From Lentzea atacamensis (GTDB taxonomy: Bacteria; Actinomycetota; Actinomycetes; Mycobacteriales; Pseudonocardiaceae): 64,000 nucleotides of DNA. The stretch is from assembly GCF_003269295.1 (NCBI RefSeq), contig NZ_QLTT01000001.1:1135635-1199634 (forward strand), in the 5' to 3' direction. Made by a program: the position numbers and the translations under genes. The stretch's first letter is position 1, and every line of letters begins with the position of its first letter. The notes under the pieces are model-generated. The model made no database searches, had not been told where the DNA came from, and saw only the letters and a list, made by a program, of their open reading frames with translations. Below are positions 52,976-60,553 of this stretch, piece by piece.

Positions 52976-54049
52976 TCACCAGGCCAGTCCCAGCCGTGCG
53001 ATGTAGTCGTTGAGCAGCCCGGAGATCAGCCGGTGGTCGCGCTGCGAGAAGTGCCAGTCGCAGCCGAGCCGGTCCAGCGCGGGGTCGGCGTAGTTCCAGT
53101 ACCGGATCCGGCTGTCACCCCGCTCCTGCGCGACCTGCCGGACCGCGTCGGCGAACGTCCCCGAGGCCTCCGGCACGCTCACCACGATCGTCGTGCCGGA
53201 GCCGTACCGTGCTCGCAGCTTGTCCAGGAACCCGTGGTACGCCGACTTGTACGCGGCCACAAGGCTTTGCTGGGTGGGCCACTGCTCACCCGGCCTGAGC
53301 GCGGTCGAGAAGTCGTTGGTGCCCAACCCGACCACGACCAGCTGCGGGCGCCACGTACCGGGGTTCTGCCACACATCGCCGTTGACGTTGAGCAACGCCC
53401 GGTCGTAGTAGGTGCGGTAGCTCGTGCCGGGCTCGCCGCCGTTGTAGTTGCGCACCATGCCGCGGCCGGAGAACGCGTTGATCTGGTAGTCGGCGTTCAA
53501 CGTGCGGGCGGTGAGCGCGCCGAAGCTGATGTCCGCGTTGGTGTTGCGGTCGACGCCGCCGTTCGCCGAACAGTCGCGCGTGGTGGACAGGTTGCCGTAG
53601 CCCGCGGTCAGGGAGTCGCCGATGAACTCGATCTGCCGGGTGCGGGCCGCGGGCTTGGTCAGCACGTTGCCGACGAAACCACCGAACTCACCGGTGGCCC
53701 AGGGGCTTTCCGACCGCTTGACCAGCCGGACGCGGTGCTCGGCGTTGCTCAGGTTGCGCACCCAGTAGGTGGTCCGGCCCGGTTTCGCCAGTGTCGCAAC
53801 GGTTCGCCCGTCGATCTGCACGTCGTAGTAACTCGCCGCGTCGTTGAGCGTGACGCCGACGCTGGTGCCGCGGAACCTGCCCTCGAAGTAGACGCCTGGC
53901 CAGGAGTACTGACCGGACTTCGTGACCCTGCCCGCGGTGTGAGCCTGGTCCAGGGGCGCGGCCTGTGCCGCGGGCGCGCCGAGCAGCGCGGCGACGAGGA
54001 CGACCAACGCGGGCCGGATCGACCGCGTACCAACGGATGAACGCGACAT
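52976..54049 (-). CDS. Secreted CE2-type acetylesterase (SGNH hydrolase with N-terminal beta domain)
   Basis: This 357-residue secreted esterase has a signal peptide to about residue 31, an N-terminal jelly-roll domain (about 35-125: HTAGRVTKSGQYSWPGVYFE GRFRGTSV) and a C-terminal SGNH domain with IEFIGDSLTAGYGN (Ser), SGRGMVRNYNG, VVVGLGTNDFSTAL (Asn) and the catalytic dyad region LGCDWHFSQRDH. This two-domain order is that of CE2 enzymes, which deacetylate xylan, mannan and related glycans; the nearby mannanase fits. It diverges from a truncated beta-helix gene across the TTGAAACGTTCAA operator. Confidence 0.87.
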   Translation of the reverse strand: MSRSSVGTRSIRPALVVLVAALLGAPAAQAAPLDQAHTAGRVTKSGQYSWPGVYFEGRFRGTSVGVTLNDAASYYDVQIDGRTVATLAKPGRTTYWVRNLSNAEHRVRLVKRSESPWATGEFGGFVGNVLTKPAARTRQIEFIGDSLTAGYGNLSTTRDCSANGGVDRNTNADISFGALTARTLNADYQINAFSGRGMVRNYNGGEPGTSYRTYYDRALLNVNGDVWQNPGTWRPQLVVVGLGTNDFSTALRPGEQWPTQQSLVAAYKSAYHGFLDKLRARYGSGTTIVVSVPEASGTFADAVRQVAQERGDSRIRYWNYADPALDRLGCDWHFSQRDHRLISGLLNDYIARLGLAW

Positions 54050-54160
54050 GAACCGAAAACTGGCACGGCGCCCGAGCGACCGTCAAGACGGCCTGCCAGA
54101 AAACGAGGTGCTTCGACGAATTCGACCAGCCGCGTCGTCGAACGGCCGCCGCGACGGTTG

Positions 54161-54173
54161 TTGAAACGTTCAA
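54161..54173. promoter_or_regulatory. Palindromic operator between CE2 and beta-helix genes
   Basis: TTGAAACGTTCAA is a perfect dyad (TTGAA-ACG-TTCAA) with the CG step of LacI-family sites. It lies 76 bases before the beta-helix start and 112 bases before the divergent CE2 start. It differs from the GGAAAGCGCTTTCC box, so a third repressor is implied. Confidence 0.45.
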
Positions 54174-54248
54174 TCCTTTTGGAGGCAAGGGCATCGACGT
54201 CGATTCGATGGGATTGTCCGCATCGACGCGTCACCCTAGCCTCGTCAC

Positions 54249-54824
54249 ATGCGGCGATTCAAACGATTCAAGACAGGTGCTGCGATCGTGCTCGCGCTCC
54301 TCGCGGTGGCGCCGCAGACCGCCCACGCCGAACTGGCACGGCAGGCGGGCACCGCGTACCACGTCGATACCCAGAGCGGCAACGACTCGGCCTCCGGGCT
54401 CGACAGCGCCCACGCGTGGCGCACCCTCGCCCGCGTGAACAGCACCGTCTTCCAGCCGGGCGACCGGATCCTGCTGCGCGCGGGCAGCCGCTGGACCGGC
54501 CAGCTGTGGCCCAAGGGATCCGGCACCTCCACCGCGCCCATCACGATCGACCGCTACGGCACCGGCGCGGCTCCGCGCGTCGACGGCGGCGGGCAGGTCG
54601 CCGACGCGGTCCGCCTGGCCAACCAGCAGTTCTGGACCATCCGCGGCCTGGAGGTCACCAACCAGGTACCGGCCACGGGTACTCCCGGCCAGAACAGGAT
54701 GCGCTCCGGCTCGCCGACGATCGACTCCGGCACGCGGATCGACAACCCCGGCGGGCGCGACTTCGCCGGTGGCCCGCTCTACCAGGGCAAACCCGACATC
54801 GGAGCCTTCGAACGCACGCTCTAG
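54249..54824 (+). CDS. Secreted right-handed beta-helix protein, internally deleted
   Basis: This 191-residue exported protein has a signal peptide (to about 28) and starts like a pectate-lyase-superfamily beta-helix enzyme (YHVDTQSGNDSASGLDSAHA WRTLARVN, QPGDRILLRAGSRWTGQLWP, then QFWTIRGLEVTNQ). It then jumps straight to the family C-terminus (RMRSGSPTIDSGTRIDNPGG RDFAGG, KPDIGAFERTL). Intact relatives run to 400-600 residues; here the middle coils with the catalytic face are gone while the frame is kept. It is most likely an in-frame deletion product without activity. A GH35 gene follows nine bases later in the same direction. Confidence 0.65.
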   Translation: MRRFKRFKTGAAIVLALLAVAPQTAHAELARQAGTAYHVDTQSGNDSASGLDSAHAWRTLARVNSTVFQPGDRILLRAGSRWTGQLWPKGSGTSTAPITIDRYGTGAAPRVDGGGQVADAVRLANQQFWTIRGLEVTNQVPATGTPGQNRMRSGSPTIDSGTRIDNPGGRDFAGGPLYQGKPDIGAFERTL

Positions 54825-54833
54825 GAACACGAC

Positions 54834-56999
54834 TTGCTGTCACTGCACGCCTACCCGACCAGAGTGGACAGCCACTTGGTGCGCCGGGACGGGAGCCCGT
54901 GGCTGCCCGTCTCCGGTGAGTTCCACTTCAGCCGCTTCCCCGCCGCGTTCTGGCGCCGGGAGCTGCTGCTGATGAAAGCCGGCGGGATCGACCTCGTCAC
55001 CACCTACCTGTTCTGGAACCACCACGAGGAGGTCCGCGGGCAGCACCGCTTCGACGGCGACCGCGACGTGCGGCGGTTCACCGAACTGTGCGCGGAGCTC
55101 GGCCTTTCCGTCGTGCTCCGCATCGGCCCGTGGACGCACGGCGAGTGCCGCAACGGCGGTTTCCCGGACTGGTTGTCCGACGTGGACTGCGAGCCGCGCA
55201 CCGACGACCCCGCCTACCTCGGCATCGTGCGGCCGTACTACGCGGCGATCGCCCGGCAGCTGAAGGGGTTGTGGTGGGACGACGGCGGGCCGGTCATGGC
55301 GGTGCAGGTGGAGAACGAGCTGCGCCACCAACCCGGCCACCTGGCCACCCTGCGCGCCCTCGCCGAGGTGGCGGGCATGAGCGCTCCACTGTGGACTGCC
55401 ACGGCGTGGGACGGCGCTCGGCTGCCTCCCGATTTGCTGCCGGTGCACAGCGCCTACCCGGAGGCGTTCTGGGAGGACGCCTCGGACGGGTGGGCCCGTG
55501 ACGTGCGGCGGCACTACTTTCCTGCCCCGATACGGGGTGAGCACGCCCACCGGCCGCACATCACCTGCGAACTGGGCGGCGGCATGGCCATCGCCTACCA
55601 CCGCCGGCCCCTGATCCGAGCGGCGGACGTGTCGGCGCTGGCGCTGTGCCGGCTCGCCAGCGGGTCGGTGTGGCAGGGCTACTACCTCTACCACGGCTGC
55701 TCGCAACGCCCCGCGAACCAGGAGTCGCACGCCACGGGCTACCCCAACGACCTGCCCGCGGTGAACTACGACTTCCAGGCACCGCTGGGCGAGTACGGCC
55801 AGGTGCGCCCGTCGTTCGCGGCGCTGCGCCTGCAGCACCTGTTCCTGCGCGACTGCGGTGCCGACCTCGCCACGGCCGCGCCGCACCTGCCCGTCGCCCA
55901 GCCGGTGAACCTCGACGACCGTGCGACGTTGCGCTGGTCCGTGCGATGGGGCGGTGGGGCGGCGTTCCTGTTCGTCAACAACCACCAGCCCCACGAACGG
56001 CTTCCCGCACACGCCGTGCGGTTCGAGGTGGTGCTGGGTGAGCGGAAGGTGCGGCTGCCCGCTGTGACGGTTCCGTCCGGCGCGCACTTCGTCTGGCCGA
56101 TCGGGTACCGCGTCGGCTCGGTGAAGCTCGCCTGGGCGACCGCGATGCCGGTGGGGCGGACGAGGTGGGACGGCGTGTCCACGGCCGTGTTCGTCGCGAC
56201 TGCCGGGATCATCCCGCGGTTCGCTTTCCCCGCTGGGACAACGGTGTCCGGCGCCGCGGTCGACGGGGAGGGCGTGGTGACCGTTTCCTGTCCTGGACCG
56301 GAGGCCGTGGTCACCGCCACTGCACCTGACGGCGCGAGGGTCCGGTTGCTGGTGCTGAACGAGGCGGATGGGCTGCGGTTGCAGTGGCTGCCGCCCGGCA
56401 CACCGGTGTTGTGCGACGAGCCCGTGGTGGCTGACGGCGACTCGATGTGGGTGGAGACGACGGCATGCCACCTGGACGTGTCGTTCCCTCTCGCCCCGGC
56501 CGCCGGAAAGTCCCGCGTCCGCCTCACCACAGGAGTCACCCCACAGGTCCCCGCGCTCCGAGCCGTTCGCAACGAAGCCAAGACGCCACCGGCACGAACC
56601 GGTGGCCCACGCAGGCGTGCCTCGGCACCGCTGGACGAGGACTTCGAACACGCCGCGATCTTCCACGTCGACGTGCCCGGCACCGCGCTGGCCGGTGACG
56701 ACGAGGTGCTGCTCGTGCTCGCCTACACCGGCGACGTGGCGCGCGCGTACGTCGGCGGCCGGCTGGTGGCCGACCACTTCTGGTACGGCCCGGAATGGGA
56801 GATCGGCCTGCGCCGGTTCGCCCGCGAGGTGCGCGAGCACGGCGTCGAGATCAGGGTGCTGCCGCGCCCGGCGGACAACGCGGTCCACGTCGACCCGGCG
56901 GTGCGGGTGCAGTACCAGAAGGCACTGCACACCGCCTCCGTCGACGCGGTCGGGCTGGTCCGCCGGGCGCGCGTGCAGCTCTATCCCACGTCGAGGTAG
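54834..56999 (+). CDS. GH35 beta-galactosidase (cytosolic)
   Basis: This 721-residue GH35 enzyme has no signal peptide, so it should work on imported beta-galactosides. The barrel (about 10-330) contains LPVSGEFHFSRFPAAFWRRE, GGIDLVTTYLFWNHHEEVRG, VVLRIGPWTHGECRNGGFPD W, acid/base Glu in MAVQVENELRHQ and nucleophile Glu in HITCELGGGMAIAYH. Beta-sandwich domains fill the rest (about 350-720). It starts at a TTG (54834) behind AGGAA, just after the truncated beta-helix gene, and ends overlapping the convergent GH43 gene by 19 bases. It would finish galactan breakdown inside the cell. Confidence 0.87.
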   Translation: MLSLHAYPTRVDSHLVRRDGSPWLPVSGEFHFSRFPAAFWRRELLLMKAGGIDLVTTYLFWNHHEEVRGQHRFDGDRDVRRFTELCAELGLSVVLRIGPWTHGECRNGGFPDWLSDVDCEPRTDDPAYLGIVRPYYAAIARQLKGLWWDDGGPVMAVQVENELRHQPGHLATLRALAEVAGMSAPLWTATAWDGARLPPDLLPVHSAYPEAFWEDASDGWARDVRRHYFPAPIRGEHAHRPHITCELGGGMAIAYHRRPLIRAADVSALALCRLASGSVWQGYYLYHGCSQRPANQESHATGYPNDLPAVNYDFQAPLGEYGQVRPSFAALRLQHLFLRDCGADLATAAPHLPVAQPVNLDDRATLRWSVRWGGGAAFLFVNNHQPHERLPAHAVRFEVVLGERKVRLPAVTVPSGAHFVWPIGYRVGSVKLAWATAMPVGRTRWDGVSTAVFVATAGIIPRFAFPAGTTVSGAAVDGEGVVTVSCPGPEAVVTATAPDGARVRLLVLNEADGLRLQWLPPGTPVLCDEPVVADGDSMWVETTACHLDVSFPLAPAAGKSRVRLTTGVTPQVPALRAVRNEAKTPPARTGGPRRRASAPLDEDFEHAAIFHVDVPGTALAGDDEVLLVLAYTGDVARAYVGGRLVADHFWYGPEWEIGLRRFAREVREHGVEIRVLPRPADNAVHVDPAVRVQYQKALHTASVDAVGLVRRARVQLYPTSR

Positions 57000-59113
57000 T
57001 CCACGTTGGGCAACCCGTCCGCCGAGGTCGGATCCAGCCGCACGGTGTTCTCACCGGCGGTCAGGGGCACGTTCAGCGCCTTGGTCGACCAGGAGGTCCA
57101 CGCCCCGGTGGGTTCGAAGGAGACCGTCCCCACCGTGGTCCCGTTGACGATCAGGTTCGCCGGCCGCGCGGTGGTGGTGCCATTGGCGAACCGCACACCA
57201 ATGGTCGCCGTGCCCGCCGCGGTCACGGTGAACTGGGCGTAGGCACCGACGGCGTTGGTGCCGTTGCAGAACCCGCCACCGGAGAAGCCGGCCTGGTTCG
57301 AGTCGATCGTGCCCTGGCACTGCGCCGGGGCGTTCTCGGCCTCGTACCGCGACCCCGGCTGGGTTCCGCCGGAGGTCCGCACGAGCGAGAGGGCGTCGGT
57401 GAAGAGATAGCCGTTGCCGCTCGCCGCCCGGATCGTCACGGTGGCGGTCCCCGCGGCCAGTGGGATGTCCGTGAGCTCACGCCGGGTCCAGCCGGACGAG
57501 GCCGGAACGTTCAGCGTCCGCGACGTACCGGCAGCGTCGGTGACCGTCACCTGCGCGGCGCTGAGCGAGCCGGAGGTCTTGGCGTGCAGGCCCAGTTTGT
57601 ACGTGCCCGCCGGAATCGTGACCCGCTGCCGCACCCCGCCCGCGTACGACGAGGAGGCACCGATCCGCAGCCCGAACCGGCTGCCGTTCGCGCCACCGTC
57701 CACATTGGTCACGATGCTGCTCGCACCCGACTCGCGGAAGTTCGTCCATCCCGTCAGCGTCGAGACGATGATCCGGTCGGCCTGGAAGTCGGGGTTGAGG
57801 ACGTAGTTGTTCTGCGGCCCGACCCGCCACTCGCCGGTGGTGACGTTGAACTGCCACTGGCTGACCGAATGGAACTGGGGCCGCGCACCGGTCCTGGTCA
57901 CCGGCATCCACTGGTTGTAACCGTGGCCGTTCCAGGCGAAGTCGGCCCAGCGGTCACCGGCGAAGATCACGGTGTTCTGTTTGGTGCCCTTGACCGTCAC
58001 GAAGAACCCGGTCTGGGTCACGTGGCTGTAGTCCATCTCCGTGCCGGCGAGGGTGTACTCGCCCGAGTAGCCGCTCTGGATGCTGTTGGACTCCAGGACG
58101 TGCGTGACCGAGGTGTTCCAGCCGTGCAGGGCCGACGCCGCGTGGTAGTACTTGCCGTCGAGCTTGAACATCGCGTTGCCCTCGCGGCCCGCGGCGTTGT
58201 AGCCGATCTGCACGGCCGGCTCGATCCGCAGCGAGTCGGACTCCCGGAACTTGGCCACGAAGGCGCGCGAGCGGCCTTCGCGGTTGGAGAAGATCAGGTA
58301 GTCCTTGCCGTCGTCGTCGGTGAAGACGGTCTGGTCGCCAGTGCCGGTCGTCGGCGAGTTGGTGATCTGCGTCTGGAAGTAGCCGTAGTCGAACGTGTCG
58401 GTGGGCGAATCACCCTGCAGCAACAACACCCCGTGCCCGCCCCTGCCCGTGTGCCACATCTGCACGGCCAGCACGTACTTGCCGGTGTTCTCGTTGTAGG
58501 ACACACCGAGACGGCCGACCCAGCCCGCACCGCCCAGGTTCGCGCCGCTGCCCACGCCGGTGGAGCGCGTCGCGACCCGGTTCTCGAACTTCCAGTTCAC
58601 CAGGTCCTTCGACGAGTACACGGGGATCGACACGAAGGTGACGTCACCGTCGTACTTGCGTGTGGGGTTGGCCCGGTAGAGCTCGGCGCCGGTGTAGTGG
58701 ACGCCGTACCAGTAGTAGGTGTCGCCGAACTTGAAGACGCCACCGCCCTGCGAGTAGATCGGGTTGCCATTGGTGTCGTTCCAGAACGTGTTGTTCGTGA
58801 TGGTCTGGAACGTGCCTTCGTCGGCGGCTTTCAGGTCGCCGGCCGCGGTCATCAACGCGGTCTTCGCGGCGGCGACCTCGGACGTGCTCGCCCTCGCGTC
58901 GTCCGCGACCTCGGACGCGGCGGTCAGCGCCTTGGCGAACGGTGCCCAGGAATCGGCGGTGTACTTGCCGGGCACGCGCGTCCGGTAGTCCGCCACCAGG
59001 TGCGCGAGTCCGTTGTCGGCCGGTGCCGCCACGGCGGGCAGCGGTATCAGTGTCGCCGCCGCCAGAACCACGGCGGCGGACAGCTTCCAGTACCTCAAGA
59101 TGTCACCTTCCAT
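56981..59113 (-). CDS. Secreted GH43 exo-beta-1,3-galactanase-like enzyme with CBMs
   Basis: This is a 710-residue exported protein. A signal peptide (to about 30) is followed by a FIVAR-like helical domain (about 38-100). The GH43 five-bladed propeller follows (about 105-430), opening TNNTFWNDTNGNPIYSQGGG VFKFGDTYYWYG and holding the acid Glu in GREGNAMFKLDGKYYH. The propeller has no clear Asp base at the first blade, as in subfamily 24 exo-galactanases. A carbohydrate-binding module (about 440-570) and a CBM6/35 domain (about 580-710: RYEAENAPAQCQG to GLPNVDYLDVG) complete it. It starts 11 bases inside the end of the upstream beta-helix gene, so the two form an operon. Confidence 0.85.
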   Translation of the reverse strand: MEGDILRYWKLSAAVVLAAATLIPLPAVAAPADNGLAHLVADYRTRVPGKYTADSWAPFAKALTAASEVADDARASTSEVAAAKTALMTAAGDLKAADEGTFQTITNNTFWNDTNGNPIYSQGGGVFKFGDTYYWYGVHYTGAELYRANPTRKYDGDVTFVSIPVYSSKDLVNWKFENRVATRSTGVGSGANLGGAGWVGRLGVSYNENTGKYVLAVQMWHTGRGGHGVLLLQGDSPTDTFDYGYFQTQITNSPTTGTGDQTVFTDDDGKDYLIFSNREGRSRAFVAKFRESDSLRIEPAVQIGYNAAGREGNAMFKLDGKYYHAASALHGWNTSVTHVLESNSIQSGYSGEYTLAGTEMDYSHVTQTGFFVTVKGTKQNTVIFAGDRWADFAWNGHGYNQWMPVTRTGARPQFHSVSQWQFNVTTGEWRVGPQNNYVLNPDFQADRIIVSTLTGWTNFRESGASSIVTNVDGGANGSRFGLRIGASSSYAGGVRQRVTIPAGTYKLGLHAKTSGSLSAAQVTVTDAAGTSRTLNVPASSGWTRRELTDIPLAAGTATVTIRAASGNGYLFTDALSLVRTSGGTQPGSRYEAENAPAQCQGTIDSNQAGFSGGGFCNGTNAVGAYAQFTVTAAGTATIGVRFANGTTTARPANLIVNGTTVGTVSFEPTGAWTSWSTKALNVPLTAGENTVRLDPTSADGLPNVDYLDVG

Positions 59114-60428
59114 CGCTCTCGAACGCTCCGAGGTCCGGCACGCTCCCGCTGTGGGGCAGGCCGACGTCGGTGCCTTTGTCGATCAACGTGCTGGTGGCGG
59201 TGAGGCGGAGGTGTGGCAGGACCGGCAGGCTGCCGTCGGCTTGGCGCGGTGCGTCCCAGCCGGACGTCGACACGCTGCGGAACTGCGCGTCCGACAGGGG
59301 GATGCCGAGGTTCCACGAGTTGTGCGATGCCGTCGTGCCGTTCATGTTGGCCAGCAACGTGCCGGTGTAGGCGATGTTGTTGCGCAGGTTTCCCCTGCCG
59401 ACGGAGGCTCCGCTCGAGTTGATGCCCCGCATGTCGAAGTCGGGACGGTTGCCGTAGCTGGTGTTGTTGAAGTAGTCGTTCGCCACCGGATGGTGGTTGG
59501 AGTAGAAGCCCGCAGCCTTGTTGTTGAACGCCACGGAGAAGCGCACGGTGTGCTTCACCGCGCCGGCGTCGTACTCACGCCCGAAACCGCCCATCTTGAA
59601 CCCGGCACCGTTTCCGGCACTCGTCGTCGTGCCCGGCACGTAACCGTTGCGCCAGGCCCACGAGTTCTCGATGAGCACCGGCGAATAGGTCGAGATGAGG
59701 TCGAACCCGTCGTCGGCGTTCCACCACGCGCGGCAACCGCGGAACACGTTCGCGGGCCGCCCGGCCGGGGTGTAGTGCGAGCCGAACCCGTCACCGCTCT
59801 CCCCTGCCCCGTTGGAGCTGCGCAGGTCGTAGTTGTCGTGCGAGTCCGAGTTGAGGACGAGGTTGCCGGACCCGCCGCTGATGAACAGCCCGGCGCCCAT
59901 GTGGTGATGGGTGTCGATCTGTTCGAAGACGTTGTTGCTTCCCGAGATCCAGAGTCCCCACGATTCGTGGTTGCGGTTGTTGTTCTGCGGTACGCCGACG
60001 ACCTCCAGCCCGCGCAGGTGGAGGTGGCTTCCGGTGACGTCGAAACCCTTGATCCGGCAGTCGTCCCCCATGCCGGAGAAGGTGAAGACCGGTTTCTCAC
60101 CAGGATGGGCCCAGTAGCGGATGGAGTTGCCCGCGCTGCCGCTCTTGTTGAGGGTGATCGCGTCCACGGTCGCCGTCTGGCTCGCACAACTGCTGGTGGC
60201 GCGGGTGTACGCGTACGTGCCGCAGCGGAAGTACACGGTGTCCCCGGGTTTGGCTGCCCTCTGTGCGCGGGCGATCGTGGCGCACGGCGCGGTCTGCGTG
60301 CCAGCCGCGCCGTCGTTGCCGTTCGGTGCCACGTAGTAGGTCGTCGCTGCGTGACTCACCGGGACGACGAACGCCATGGGGAGCAATGAGATCAGCAGGG
60401 CACGCCGAACAGTCGTGGCAAGGATCAT
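59103..60428 (-). CDS. Secreted right-handed beta-helix (pectate lyase superfamily) protein
   Basis: This 441-residue secreted parallel beta-helix protein has a signal peptide (to about 28), YYVAPNGNDGAAGTQTAPCA TIARA and GDTVYFRCGTYAYTRATSSC as the first coils, then repeated short turns (HLHLRGLEVVGVPQNNNRNH ESWGLWISGSNN) and the closing GSVPDLGAFESDGR. It resembles PL9-type pectate lyases and related enzymes; a Ca-binding Asp cluster may lie in GDGFGSHYTP/WWNADDGFDLISTY. I choose the ATG at 60428 because the longer frame would start upstream of the operator at 60447. GH43 overlaps its end. Confidence 0.8.
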   Translation of the reverse strand: MILATTVRRALLISLLPMAFVVPVSHAATTYYVAPNGNDGAAGTQTAPCATIARAQRAAKPGDTVYFRCGTYAYTRATSSCASQTATVDAITLNKSGSAGNSIRYWAHPGEKPVFTFSGMGDDCRIKGFDVTGSHLHLRGLEVVGVPQNNNRNHESWGLWISGSNNVFEQIDTHHHMGAGLFISGGSGNLVLNSDSHDNYDLRSSNGAGESGDGFGSHYTPAGRPANVFRGCRAWWNADDGFDLISTYSPVLIENSWAWRNGYVPGTTTSAGNGAGFKMGGFGREYDAGAVKHTVRFSVAFNNKAAGFYSNHHPVANDYFNNTSYGNRPDFDMRGINSSGASVGRGNLRNNIAYTGTLLANMNGTTASHNSWNLGIPLSDAQFRSVSTSGWDAPRQADGSLPVLPHLRLTATSTLIDKGTDVGLPHSGSVPDLGAFESDGR

Positions 60429-60446
60429 GATTCGCTCCACGTCGTT

Positions 60447-60460
60447 GGAAAGCGCTTTCC
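60447..60460. promoter_or_regulatory. LacI-type operator of the beta-helix/GH43 operon
   Basis: GGAAAGCGCTTTCC is a perfect 14-bp palindrome 18 bases upstream of the ATG at 60428. The same box precedes the rhamnogalacturonan lyase-like gene and, with one mismatch, the GH2/acetylesterase pair. Confidence 0.75.
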
Positions 60461-60553
60461 CCATGCGACACCCAGTCTTGCCAGGGCAGCAGAAGGTGTC
60501 AACGATCGGAGTGCGCTGTGGTCGAACCGTTCGACGGCGAGCTCGCGGTGGGA

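Noticed and set aside
56795..59203. 802-residue open frame opposite the GH43 gene
   Set aside because: It has no recognisable domain and covers the antisense of a well-supported GH43/CBM gene.
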